This document shows, in pieces, positions 1-6,539 of a stretch of 13,658 bases of DNA (position 1 is the stretch's first letter; every line of letters begins with the position of its first letter). Both the position numbers and the translations under genes were made by a program. Source of the stretch: Clostridiales bacterium (GTDB lineage Bacteria > Bacillota > Clostridia > Christensenellales > Aristaeellaceae); contig SFGO01000078.1 in NCBI GenBank assembly GCA_004556545.1, positions 1-13,658 on the forward strand. The letters run 5' to 3'. Under the pieces are notes generated by a model, which had not been told where the DNA came from, did not search any database, and was given only the letters and a program-made list of their open reading frames with translations.

Positions 1-217
1 GGAAGGTGCAAGGCGGGTTGCCCTTGGGCAACCCGGTCTGCCTTTGGCAGACTGAACTTTTCAAATAGAATTTGAAAAGTTCACCGGTCGCCCGGTGGGT
101 ATAACCGCTGCAGGCGGTTAGCGACCCGCAGGTGTGACACGAAACGAGCGGGGACTACGGCAGTAGTCCTCCGCGACGATTGAGTGGCAGCAGTGCCTCC
201 TGCACCCCCACTTTTTT
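1..217. other. Hairpin-dense non-coding element (left end cut by window)
   Basis: At least six perfect inverted repeats follow one another with almost no spacer: 15-23/26-34 (9 bp, 2-nt loop), 36-42/46-52 (7 bp), 54-66/70-82 (13 bp), 83-87/92-96 (5 bp), 102-108/114-120 (7 bp) and 152-158/163-169 (7 bp). A wider pairing, CCCGC 125-129 with GCGGG 148-152, lies between the last two. The run ends in a terminator-like hairpin with six T's (183-217). No convincing reading frame crosses it; an open minus-strand frame runs through it and also through the tRNA, so it is not a gene. Perfect stems with tiny loops suggest either the 3' part of a structured RNA on the plus strand or a dispersed palindromic intergenic repeat. 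I do not recognise a named family. Confidence 0.6.
183..217 (+). terminator. Probable intrinsic terminator closing the hairpin element
   Basis: An outer stem AGTGG 183-187 pairs with CCACT 208-212. An inner stem GCAG 190-193 pairs with CTGC 200-203. A run of six T's occupies 212-217. It would end any plus-strand transcript entering from the left and insulate the tRNA unit. The internal loop makes it imperfect. Confidence 0.5.
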
Positions 218-312
218 GACACTCTGGCCTTTTGTTTTCCTTCTTTTTGCCTTTTCCGTTCCTTATGAATGGCTGCGATGCACAAGAAAAGTAATTTTTT
301 GAAATTTCCCTA

Positions 313-341
313 TTGACAAACTCGCTAGTCTGTGGCATTAT
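313..341 (+). promoter_or_regulatory. Sigma-A-type promoter of the tRNA-Val unit
   Basis: A perfect -35 TTGACA lies at 313-318, followed by a 17-bp spacer and a -10 CATTAT at 336-341 (4 of 6 matches). Transcription would begin near 348, about 30 bases before the mature tRNA 5' end, which is typical of a short tRNA leader. Confidence 0.7.
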
Positions 342-377
342 ATTTGATGTTGACGGCAACGTCATCAAAAAAAATAT

Positions 378-453
378 GGTCGCATGGCTCAGTTGGTAGA
401 GCACATCGTTCACATCGATGGGGTCACAGGTTCGAGTCCTGTTGCGACCACCA
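378..453 (+). tRNA. tRNA-Val(CAC)
   Basis: A complete cloverleaf is visible. The acceptor stem GGTCGCA 378-384 pairs with TGCGACC 443-449. The D arm GCTC 387-390 pairs with GAGC 399-402. The anticodon stem CATCG 404-408 pairs with CGATG 416-420 around loop 409-415. The anticodon CAC is at 411-413 and reads the valine codon GUG. The T arm ACAGG 426-430 pairs with CCTGT 438-442 around TTCGAGT. The discriminator is A450 and CCA is encoded at 451-453. It stands alone, with its own promoter and terminator. The CAC isoacceptor is usually a secondary valine tRNA beside UAC, consistent with a genome that uses GTG heavily. Confidence 0.96.
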
Positions 454-455
454 CC

Positions 456-499
456 AAAGAACCCGGATATTGATACAATGTCCGGGTTCTTTCTTTTTT
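456..499 (+). terminator. Intrinsic terminator of the tRNA-Val unit
   Basis: A perfect 12-bp stem (456-467 with 481-492), a 13-nt loop and a T-rich tail (493-499) directly follow the encoded CCA. The stem contains the GAACCCGGA/TCCGGGTTC core. Confidence 0.93.
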
Positions 500-818
500 G
501 CATATTATTGTAGTGCGATCGCTGTAAAACCAATTATATCGTATAGTTTCGGCAGAAAGCGCAAGTAAATATTCAGCCAATAAAAATGTTTATGCATCAT
601 ATCGTTCGCTCGTCCAAGCGGCACAGGATGTTTCCGAGCGTTTTTTTTCGCCTTTTCCCCGATTTTTTGTAAAGAGTGAACCGCCGAGCTTGCTTCAAAG
701 ACAACCGTCACGTAATTCGTGACGCTTACTCGGCGTAACGTTTGCGGGTTTGAGGGAAGTAATATAAAGAACTTTCAGGAGGAACAAAAGCGCGGGAACC
801 GAAAGCTAAATGTTCACA
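500..818. other. Gene-free stretch with orphan signals
   Basis: No convincing coding sequence is present. The stretch holds a terminator-like hairpin with an 8-T tail (607-648, listed separately). It also holds a nested palindrome: CGCCGAG 682-688 pairs with CTCGGCG 729-735 and encloses CGTCACG 706-712 paired with CGTGACG 718-724. A TATAAA box (763-768) is followed by a perfect AGGAGG (777-782) with no start codon at a usable distance. This looks like the remains of a lost gene or an unrecognised small RNA. Confidence 0.5.
607..648 (+). terminator. Orphan intrinsic terminator
   Basis: CGCTCG 607-612 pairs with CGAGCG 635-640, an inner TCC 613-615 can pair with GGA 626-628, and eight T's follow at 641-648. 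The tRNA transcript should already have ended at 499, so this implies another short plus-strand transcript or a decayed gene. Confidence 0.5.
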
Positions 819-1694
819 TCATTCCCGTACAGCAAACGCGTTATTCTCGTGAGGTTTCAATTCTCCGATATATTCTCCGTTGATATAAACAAAGGGGCCT
901 TGCTCTCCTTCTTCGCCAAAATATTCCGACCTTTGGGAAAGCATATCCAGCAATTCGGTCAGGTCGTAAATTTTCGTCGCCTGATATGGTTGCTCGAACG
1001 CTATTTTTTCTATAAAAAGCATATGATCCCCGCAGTTTAGAAGAACGCCCGTATGACCCACGAAAGTTGTTTGGAAATACGGATCATAGATGACAAGGCT
1101 AAGCATAGAAACCTGATTGCTGTGAACCTTCAGCCCAAAATCCTCCCAGGCTTCCGAATATATGTTTTGAGGCTCCTTTCCCTCCGATACGGTTTTGTCG
1201 CCGAAAAGTGAAGTAAAAAGCGCTCTGTTTTCTTTTATTCGTTCGTATTTTTCAGTTGCATCAATCGCTTCCATGTCAAACATCAGATAAGTTCCAGTAT
1301 ATGTTTCTTCCACACGTTCGGCAGTTATCAAGCCCTCCAGCAGCAGGAAAGCCGTCATTCTGCAGTTGGCGTCCGAATAATCATGAGTGCTTTCCCACCC
1401 ATCCATACATTTCGCCGTATCTACGGTGAGTTCGGAGGGGAGGATCCAGCCATCCTCAAGCCCGGCGTTTCTTCCAGCCGTAGCCGCATAATCCAAAACC
1501 CAGTTCTGAAACACGTCTGTGTTGGAAAGCCCTGCATTTTTGAGTTCTTCCACCACTTCGGATACGGTTTCGTTCCCGCCCAGGAAGGTCGCCATGGGAA
1601 CCTTTCGATCTGACCCGGCGTCTCCGTTTCCTTTGCTCCATACGTTAAAGAGCAATAGCATGCACAGCAGTGCAAGCCCAATTCCTTTTTTCAT
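819..1694 (-). CDS. DUF4300 family exported protein
   Basis: This 291-residue protein is recognised as DUF4300 from the pattern NCRMTAF (residues 110-116), LMFDMEAI (137-144), FVGHTGVLL (211-219) and LFIEKIAFEQPYQATK (226-241). The invariant-looking Cys111 and His214 recall a Cys/His pair, but the family has no established reaction, so no activity is claimed. Residues 1-20 are a basic start followed by a hydrophobic stretch, which suggests a signal peptide or anchor and an extracytoplasmic location. I see no lipobox cysteine at its end; the expected spot reads VWSKG. The start at 1694 is chosen because GGAGGG precedes it by a few bases; an upstream in-frame ATG at 1733 falls inside the predicted -10 box. 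It is monocistronic, and its sequence is more A/T-rich than the right-hand operon. Confidence 0.85.
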   Translation of the reverse strand: MKKGIGLALLCMLLLFNVWSKGNGDAGSDRKVPMATFLGGNETVSEVVEELKNAGLSNTDVFQNWVLDYAATAGRNAGLEDGWILPSELTVDTAKCMDGWESTHDYSDANCRMTAFLLLEGLITAERVEETYTGTYLMFDMEAIDATEKYERIKENRALFTSLFGDKTVSEGKEPQNIYSEAWEDFGLKVHSNQVSMLSLVIYDPYFQTTFVGHTGVLLNCGDHMLFIEKIAFEQPYQATKIYDLTELLDMLSQRSEYFGEEGEQGPFVYINGEYIGELKPHENNAFAVRE

Positions 1695-1728
1695 TCCATC
1701 CCTCCGTTTATTCTCAGTGAACGAAATG

Positions 1729-1757
1729 AGCATAACATATCTTCAGATGCTTCGCAA
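1729..1757 (-). promoter_or_regulatory. Promoter of the DUF4300 gene
   Basis: Read on the minus strand: -35 TTGCGA (1757-1752), a 17-bp spacer, and -10 TATGCT (1734-1729) preceded by an extended-10 TGT. The start point would be near 1722, giving a leader of about 28 bases with the GGAGG box. It supports the downstream ATG at 1694. Confidence 0.5.
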
Positions 1758-1869
1758 GGTAAGAGCGCCTGAATGCCAGCTATTTCCAGAAAAACCTGTC
1801 AATTGGTCAATTTGGAATATCACACGATGGTCGATCACGCTGTATTGTGAAAAAATACCGATTCGATTT

Positions 1870-1915
1870 GAAAATCCGTTTTGACGTAAAAGGAAAATCC
1901 GTTTTGACGTAAAAG
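1870..1915 (+). repeat. Perfect 23-bp tandem duplication upstream of a promoter
   Basis: Two identical 23-bp units, 1870-1892 and 1893-1915, abut with no spacer. Each contains TTTTGACGTAAAAG, and so a TTGACG box (1881-1886 and 1904-1909). A third TTGACG at 1922-1927 is the -35 element of the next promoter. The units could be operator or activator sites, or duplicated upstream promoter sequence. Confidence 0.85.
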
Positions 1916-1921
1916 GGCAGG

Positions 1922-1950
1922 TTGACGGTACGGCAGAGATTCTATATAAT
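1922..1950 (+). promoter_or_regulatory. Strong sigma-A-type promoter for the kinase-like/alarmone synthetase pair
   Basis: -35 TTGACG at 1922-1927, a 17-bp spacer, and a perfect -10 TATAAT at 1945-1950. Transcription would start near 1957 and leave a leader of about 160 bases before the ATG at 2118. No known riboswitch was recognised in that leader. Confidence 0.8.
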
Positions 1951-2117
1951 GAGTATAGAGGAAATCCCTCCTCCTTTACGGCGTACCTGCGAAGGGACGG
2001 TGAACGTTGAAGCGTTTCTCTGAAAAAAAAGGAAAGCTGCAAATCCAGGCGAAATTTGGTTCCCTTTTGAAACAACCAGCGGAAACCGTTTGATTATTCA
2101 GAAAGGAGCGGAGTTAG

Positions 2118-2735
2118 ATGCGAAAAATCATCACCATCGGACGGGAGTTTGGCAGCGGCGGCAGAGAATTGGGACGCCGTCTGTCTGAGCAGCTGCAAAT
2201 CGCCTACTACGACCGGGAAATTGTTACGGAAATCGCCAAACGCACCCGGAGTTCCGAGGAATATGTGCGCCGGATCAGCGAAAAAAAGCCGGTGGAATCC
2301 TTTCCCATTCATGTAGGCCATACCTTTCCTTTCTATCCCATGCCGGATCCGGTATTTCAGCACAACATGACCATTTTTTCGGAGCAGCATAAGCTGTTGG
2401 TGGAACTGGCGAAAAAGTCCGACTGCATCATCATCGGTCGCTGCGCGGATCATATTCTGCGGGAGATGAAACCTTTCCGCATTTTCGTTTATGCGGACGA
2501 AGAAAGCAAGCTGCAGCGCTGTATTGAGCGCAAGCCCGCAGATGAATTGCTGTCCGATGTGGAAACCAGGCGTCAGATGAAGGAAGTAGATAAGGAACGG
2601 GCGAAATACTATGCCTATTTCAGCGGTCAGAAATGGGGAGCCAAGGAAAACTATGACCTGATGCTCAACACTTCTGGACAAAAGATCAAGAAGATTGCCG
2701 GCGCGTTGGCCGCTTATCTGCAGGACGCCGACTGA
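2118..2735 (+). CDS. Cytidylate kinase-like family protein
   Basis: This 205-residue P-loop nucleotide-kinase relative of the Cytidylate_kin2 type is close to full length for the family. Residues 3-20 give the typical opening KIITIGREFGSGGRELGR, where the usual GxxGxGK lysine is replaced by the family's GSGGRE loop. GRCADHIL (107-114), an Arg/Lys-rich lid region around DKERAKYYAYF (158-168) and YDLMLNTS (179-186) follow the usual order. By homology it would bind ATP and phosphorylate a (d)CMP-like substrate in the cytosol, but members of this family are distinct from Cmk and the true substrate is unproven. The start has AGGAG (2104-2108) nine bases upstream. It is first in a two-gene unit with the alarmone synthetase. 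Confidence 0.88.
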   Translation: MRKIITIGREFGSGGRELGRRLSEQLQIAYYDREIVTEIAKRTRSSEEYVRRISEKKPVESFPIHVGHTFPFYPMPDPVFQHNMTIFSEQHKLLVELAKKSDCIIIGRCADHILREMKPFRIFVYADEESKLQRCIERKPADELLSDVETRRQMKEVDKERAKYYAYFSGQKWGAKENYDLMLNTSGQKIKKIAGALAAYLQDAD

Positions 2736-2804
2736 TCCAGCGGCAATCGTGAGGATCCCCCGACCCCATTGGCTGGTTTCATAGAACAAGTAGGAGGCTG
2801 ACAG

Positions 2805-3437
2805 ATGAGCGCAGCGCTGCAGGGAGATTCCCAGGAAATTGTTGTTATGACAAGACTTTATGACGCGGCAGTTCGACAGCTGGTATTGAAATTTGAGATT
2901 TTGAATGACGAGTTCAAGGTGCTGTATGCAAGGAACCCTATTCACCACATTGAGGGTCGCGTCAAGTCCTTGCCCAGCATCGCGGCAAAGCTCCTGAAAA
3001 AAAGGCAGCCCCTGACCATCGAAGCTGCCAAACGGAACGTAAACGATATCGCCGGGGTCAGGGTGGTCTGCGGTTATATCGACGATGTTTACCGAGTCGC
3101 CGATATGATGACGCGGCAGGCGGATATCCAGCTTATCCGGCGTCAGGATTATATTCAAACGCCCAATTATAACGGCTATCGTTCCCTGCATTTGGATATT
3201 CGCCTGCCCGTATATCTGTCCGACCGAACGGAGCAGGTGATTGCCGAAATTCAGATTCGCACCATCGCCATGGATTTTTGGGCCAGCCTTGAGCATGATG
3301 TTCGTTACAAGGTGGACAAGGCTAAGTTACCGGCTGGCATTAATGAGGAAATGCTGGCGTGCGCTGATCGGATTGCTGAGATCGACCAAAAGATGCAGGA
3401 TATGTACCGACGCATCAAGGCGGCGGAAGGAAAATGA
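2805..3437 (+). CDS. Small alarmone synthetase, RelA/SpoT synthetase domain (RelQ/YjbM-like)
   Basis: This 210-residue protein carries only the (p)ppGpp synthetase domain, with no hydrolase, TGS or ACT regions, as in RelQ/YjbM-type enzymes. These transfer pyrophosphate from ATP to GTP or GDP. Visible motifs are SIAAKLLKK (58-66), DIAGVRVVC (81-89) with Asp81 as the likely metal ligand, NGYRSLHLDI (123-132) in the substrate site, and EIQIRTIAMDFWASLEHD (148-165) with Glu148 as the likely catalytic acid. AGGAGG at 2792-2797 fixes the start. The 69-base gap from the kinase-like gene has no promoter but contains a bulged hairpin (CCAGC 2737-2741 and CAAT 2744-2747 with ATTGGCTGG 2768-2776), perhaps for RNA processing. 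Co-transcription suggests linked nucleotide signalling, which is inference. Confidence 0.92.
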   Translation: MSAALQGDSQEIVVMTRLYDAAVRQLVLKFEILNDEFKVLYARNPIHHIEGRVKSLPSIAAKLLKKRQPLTIEAAKRNVNDIAGVRVVCGYIDDVYRVADMMTRQADIQLIRRQDYIQTPNYNGYRSLHLDIRLPVYLSDRTEQVIAEIQIRTIAMDFWASLEHDVRYKVDKAKLPAGINEEMLACADRIAEIDQKMQDMYRRIKAAEGK

Positions 3438-3477
3438 AACTCTTTCCTGCCTGAAACATCGGAAGAAGGTTCTCGTT

Positions 3478-3508
3478 AAGCTGAAAACCTGAGCACAGAT
3501 CAGCTTTT
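3478..3508 (+). terminator. Weak intrinsic terminator after the alarmone synthetase
   Basis: AAGCTGA 3478-3484 pairs with TCAGCTT 3500-3506 around a 15-nt loop, with a short T-run (3505-3508). It is about 40 bases after the stop codon. The stem and tail are modest. Confidence 0.4.
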
Positions 3509-3616
3509 ACCCGTTATCCGATTGCGCATGGCAGACCCACCAGTCTGAATTTCCGCTGTCATAATCAAAGATCAGCTTCTGACGTTTTTATACGTTTTTT
3601 CCTAAACAACTTCATT

Positions 3617-3928
3617 TCAGCATGGGATTTGCTTCACCGAACCTCCATGCAGCAGTCTTCCTTGCTGGTTTTCCAAGATCATCAGGCGCAGCTTGCTGCC
3701 AGCCTCCTGAATGAACGGTTCAGTACGAATTTGGTTCGCCAGATAGCGCTGAATCACGCTTTCAAACTCCTCATAGCCCTTGCCGCCCATTGACTGAACG
3801 CCGGGGCTGCTGACGAACACATGCTTTATCGTCTGGTGGTAGGCCTGAATGATCTCAGCGGAGATGGAGTAGCGGTAATCGTGCTTATATACCTCAAGCC
3901 AGTTCTTCAGGCCCCCCGAGCGTTCCAT
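3617..3928 (-). CDS. Hypothetical protein, 103 residues, unrecognised
   Basis: I do not recognise a family. The frame is supported mainly by a strong AAAGGAGG box that ends only three bases before the ATG at 3928. The protein appears soluble, with no hydrophobic stretch long enough for a membrane helix. It is rich in aromatic and charged residues in its first half (KNWLEVYKHDYRYS, residues 8-21) and has a central GGKGYEEFE (48-56). It stands alone between convergent and codirectional neighbours. Downstream of its stop, the same strand reads KLIFDYDSGNSDWWV in an open stretch bounded by stops at about 3520-3590, so this may be the front part of a longer decayed gene. It could also be a chance frame. 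Confidence 0.45.
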   Translation of the reverse strand: MERSGGLKNWLEVYKHDYRYSISAEIIQAYHQTIKHVFVSSPGVQSMGGKGYEEFESVIQRYLANQIRTEPFIQEAGSKLRLMILENQQGRLLHGGSVKQIPC

Positions 3929-3971
3929 TACCCTCCTTTGCTAGTTGGTGGAAATTTTTACCAGAATCTAC

Positions 3972-4019
3972 TGCTAACATAAGCGAGGCAAGCAGGGCTT
4001 TGTCTTCCCTGTTTTAGCA
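3972..4019. repeat. Nested inverted repeat in an intergenic gap
   Basis: TGCTAA 3972-3977 pairs with TTAGCA 4014-4019. Inside, AAGCAGGG 3990-3997 pairs with CCCTGTTT 4007-4014 with one G-T pair. The two stems share one base at 4014, so they may alternate. There is only a short T-run on the plus strand and none on the minus strand, so a terminator role is doubtful. The rest of 3929-4114 shows nothing else I can support. Confidence 0.45.
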
Positions 4020-4114
4020 AATTACAGCGTATACATTTGCGTACAAGACCGTGAGGATCCATAATTTGCGACCGGCATATTCAAACAAGAGAACGGAAGA
4101 AAAATGCTCGGTCT

Positions 4115-4327
4115 TTACACTGCTTCTTCCCGGCAAAAGGCAGCCAGCGGAATGGAATGTTCCGATGTTCTTTCCAGGCAGATGGCTTCCTTACGAGTTG
4201 ACCTGTCATATCCCTGCGTTCTTTTGTCCTGTTGAGCAGACTGGTAACGAATCATAAATGCCAGCAGCGTCAGGGCCGTCAACAGAAAAAGCAGAGCAAT
4301 CAGTTTCAGCCAAAAAGGGTTTTTCAA
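4115..4327 (-). CDS. Small single-pass membrane protein (TTG start)
   Basis: This 70-residue protein has the start KNPFWLK followed by one hydrophobic helix (about residues 6-25, rich in Leu and Ala) and then a basic hydrophilic tail containing TRKEA. It would sit in the cytoplasmic membrane, probably with the tail on one side only. No family is recognised. The TTG start at 4327 is preferred because TCAGGAGGGA lies seven bases upstream; a longer TTG-initiated form from 4348 would put this box inside the gene. It follows the flavoprotein gene after 33 bases on the same strand, so the two are probably co-transcribed and may work together, for example as a membrane partner, which is inference. 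Confidence 0.6.
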   Translation of the reverse strand: MKNPFWLKLIALLFLLTALTLLAFMIRYQSAQQDKRTQGYDRSTRKEAICLERTSEHSIPLAAFCREEAV

Positions 4328-4360
4328 TCGTTTTCCCTCCTGATTCAAATTATTTTGTTA

Positions 4361-6019
4361 TCATTCTGCTGCCCAGTGATTGCGGACGGCAGTATAGAGC
4401 CGATACCCGCCGACAAAATGCTGACAGTCAAAACCATTTTGGGAAAGAATTCGGCAGGCCAGATAACTTCTCAACCCCGACTGGCACATGACGTACACGG
4501 GTTTTTCCTGGTTCAGCTCCTGCAGCCTCGATCGAAGCTCCTCCAGGGGGATCAGGAGATGAAAGCCCTCCGCATGTCCTTTTTCATATTCCTCCCGGCT
4601 GCGTACATCCAGCCGCTGCGCGTCCCGGGGCAGCCGTTTCAGGTCTCTGTAGAAAAACTGCTTTACCTTGCCGGACAAAACGTTTTCTGCCATAAAGCCC
4701 GCCACGTTCACCGGGTCGTTGGCAGAGGAATAGGGAGGCGCATAGGCCAGATCCAGCTCCTTGAGTGCAGGCGCTTTCATCCCTGCCTGCATGGCGGTAG
4801 CCAGCACATCAATGCGCTTGTCCACGCCGTCCTCGCCAACAATCTGCGCGCCCAGGATGCGCCCGTCCTCCCGTGCAAAGAGCAGCTTCAGCGTCATATT
4901 CTTCGCTCCGGGATAGAAGGAGGTATGAGACAGCGGAGAAAGAATAACCCTATCGTAAGACAGGTTCAGCGCTCGGGTCTGATGTTCATTGACGCCCGTG
5001 GCAGCCGCCGTCAGGCCGAAAATTCGCAAAATGGAGGTTCCCGCCGCACCTCTATAGCAGGATTCCAGCCCGGCGATATGATCGGCAGCTGTCCGTGCCT
5101 GCCGGCGAGCAGGTCCGGCAAGCGGTACGGTTCCCCTATGTCCGGTGACTGTATGGGCAACTTCTGCCGCGTCACCCACAGCATAAATATCCGGGTCGGA
5201 GGTCTGCATATGGCTGTTTACGGCAATGCCGCCATTCAATCCAAGTGTCAGTCCCGCAGCGCGGGCCAGGCTGCCGTCCGGAGAGACGCCGGCAGCCAAA
5301 AGGACCATGTCCGTTCTGAGCCGCTTGCCTGACGTCAGGTTCACCAGAACCCCGTCCGGCTGGTACTCAAAGGCTGTCACGCCACAGCCCAAACGCAGTT
5401 GAACGCCGTTGCTTCTCAGATGGGCGTGAACAAAGCCCGCCATGTCGGGATCCAACTGACCCAGCACCTGCCGGTGCATTTCCACCAGGGTCACATTGAT
5501 TCCAAGCCGATGCAGGTTCTCCGTCATCTCCAGGCCGATAAATCCCCCTCCCACAACAACGGCGGATCTTGCTTTATGGGCGGCGGCCTCTCGAACGATC
5601 AGGAAAGTATCCTCTACTGTGCGCAGGGTGTAGATCCGATCGTTGTGTACTCCCGGAATCGGAGGCCGCTGGGGTTTTGCGCCGGGAGCCAGAATCAGCT
5701 TGTCATAGCTTTCCTCGTATTCCCTGCCCGTGTCTTTTTCCAATACGGTCACAGTCTTTTTTCCCCGGCAAATGGACTTCGCCTCATGGCGCACCCGGGC
5801 CTCGATCCGGTAAAGGTTCCACAGGGACGCCGGGGTCTGGAGCGTGAGTTCGCCGGCGGACTGGATCTCCCCGCCGATATAGTAGGGAAGTCCGCAATTG
5901 GCATAGGAAACAAAACCGGAACGCTCCAGAATCAGGATTCGTGCGCTTTCGTCCAACCGGCGGAGCCTTGCCGCCGCAGTTACACCGCCCGCCACGCCGC
6001 CAATGATGACCACTTTCAT
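4361..6019 (-). CDS. FAD-dependent CoA-disulfide reductase-like oxidoreductase with C-terminal rhodanese domain
   Basis: This 552-residue protein has the length and order of CoADR-rhodanese fusions. The N-terminal FAD fold has GGVAGG (7-12). SYANCGLPYYIGG (38-50) carries the single redox-active Cys42. The NAD(P)H fold has VVVGGGFIG (154-162). YAVGDAAE (279-286) contacts FAD. The dimerisation domain (about 325-450) contains YAPPYSSANDP (426-436). The rhodanese domain (about 465-552) has an intact active loop MCQSGLRS with Cys512. Relatives reduce CoA disulfide, CoA persulfide or polysulfide using NAD(P)H in the cytosol. The rhodanese cysteine could deliver sulfane sulfur to Cys42. The start at 6019 directly precedes KVVIIGG; longer starts add residues untypical of the fold. 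The exact substrate is open. Confidence 0.92.
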   Translation of the reverse strand: MKVVIIGGVAGGVTAAARLRRLDESARILILERSGFVSYANCGLPYYIGGEIQSAGELTLQTPASLWNLYRIEARVRHEAKSICRGKKTVTVLEKDTGREYEESYDKLILAPGAKPQRPPIPGVHNDRIYTLRTVEDTFLIVREAAAHKARSAVVVGGGFIGLEMTENLHRLGINVTLVEMHRQVLGQLDPDMAGFVHAHLRSNGVQLRLGCGVTAFEYQPDGVLVNLTSGKRLRTDMVLLAAGVSPDGSLARAAGLTLGLNGGIAVNSHMQTSDPDIYAVGDAAEVAHTVTGHRGTVPLAGPARRQARTAADHIAGLESCYRGAAGTSILRIFGLTAAATGVNEHQTRALNLSYDRVILSPLSHTSFYPGAKNMTLKLLFAREDGRILGAQIVGEDGVDKRIDVLATAMQAGMKAPALKELDLAYAPPYSSANDPVNVAGFMAENVLSGKVKQFFYRDLKRLPRDAQRLDVRSREEYEKGHAEGFHLLIPLEELRSRLQELNQEKPVYVMCQSGLRSYLACRILSQNGFDCQHFVGGYRLYTAVRNHWAAE

Positions 6020-6375
6020 TTTCCTACCCCCTCGTTCCATATAATGTGCCAAGCATTCCTGGGTAAGGAAGTTCTCCAGATTGGTTTTTTACGTATAGCC
6101 CGAAAAGGAAAAACTCGCCGTCGGAATGATCGTTTCGCTCTGCCGTCGCGCCTTTCAGAAAAACCATTTGTTCTGTTGGTGTTTGTAAAAAATTCTTTGT
6201 CGCCCTGATACGGTATGCTCATAGGATTGCCTTTTGCTCCGCCTTATCCAATTACAGTATACGATAGATGGAAGAATTCATCAAGCGGTATACACCATAG
6301 ATACAGAGTGAAATAAATATCGGCAGGCGTTCCTGAATTTCATGCATGAGAATTCTGCTGGCAAAAAGGCCGATA
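6020..6375. other. Gene-free divergent intergenic region
   Basis: This separates the minus-strand flavoprotein from the plus-strand TIM-barrel gene. Open frames here run over promoter elements and have no family features. No convincing minus-strand promoter was found; only a weak TTATAT-like box lies near 6040-6045. Confidence 0.4.
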
Positions 6376-6405
6376 TTGCCGCCGCAGGGCTCCGTATGAT
6401 ATAAT
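6376..6405 (+). promoter_or_regulatory. Extended -10 promoter of the TIM-barrel gene
   Basis: A -35-like TTGCCG at 6376-6381, an 18-bp spacer, and a perfect TATAAT at 6400-6405 preceded by TGA (6397-6399), an extended -10. Transcription would start near 6412, leaving a leader of about 128 bases with some short stems but no recognised riboswitch. Confidence 0.65.
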
Positions 6406-6539
6406 GACGCTATCAGAAACGAGCGCCAGCGAAAGCCAGACGCTTTTCGCGAATGATTTTCAGACAGGTTGGATTCTGCGCAACCAGACGTCAGGCGACT
6501 TAAACAGGAAACAAAGCAGCGTAACAGGGAGGAAAAAGA

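Noticed and set aside
81..533. Open minus-strand frame of 150 codons
   Set aside because: It runs across the tRNA gene, its promoter and terminator, and the hairpin element; its sequence simply mirrors those RNA structures.
2094..3296. Long minus-strand open frame of 400 codons
   Set aside because: It is antisense to two well-supported genes (kinase-like protein and alarmone synthetase) and has no family features.
4232..5332. Long plus-strand open frame opposite the flavoprotein gene
   Set aside because: It is antisense to the CoADR-rhodanese gene, whose motifs are clear; the plus frame is low-complexity and lacks motifs.
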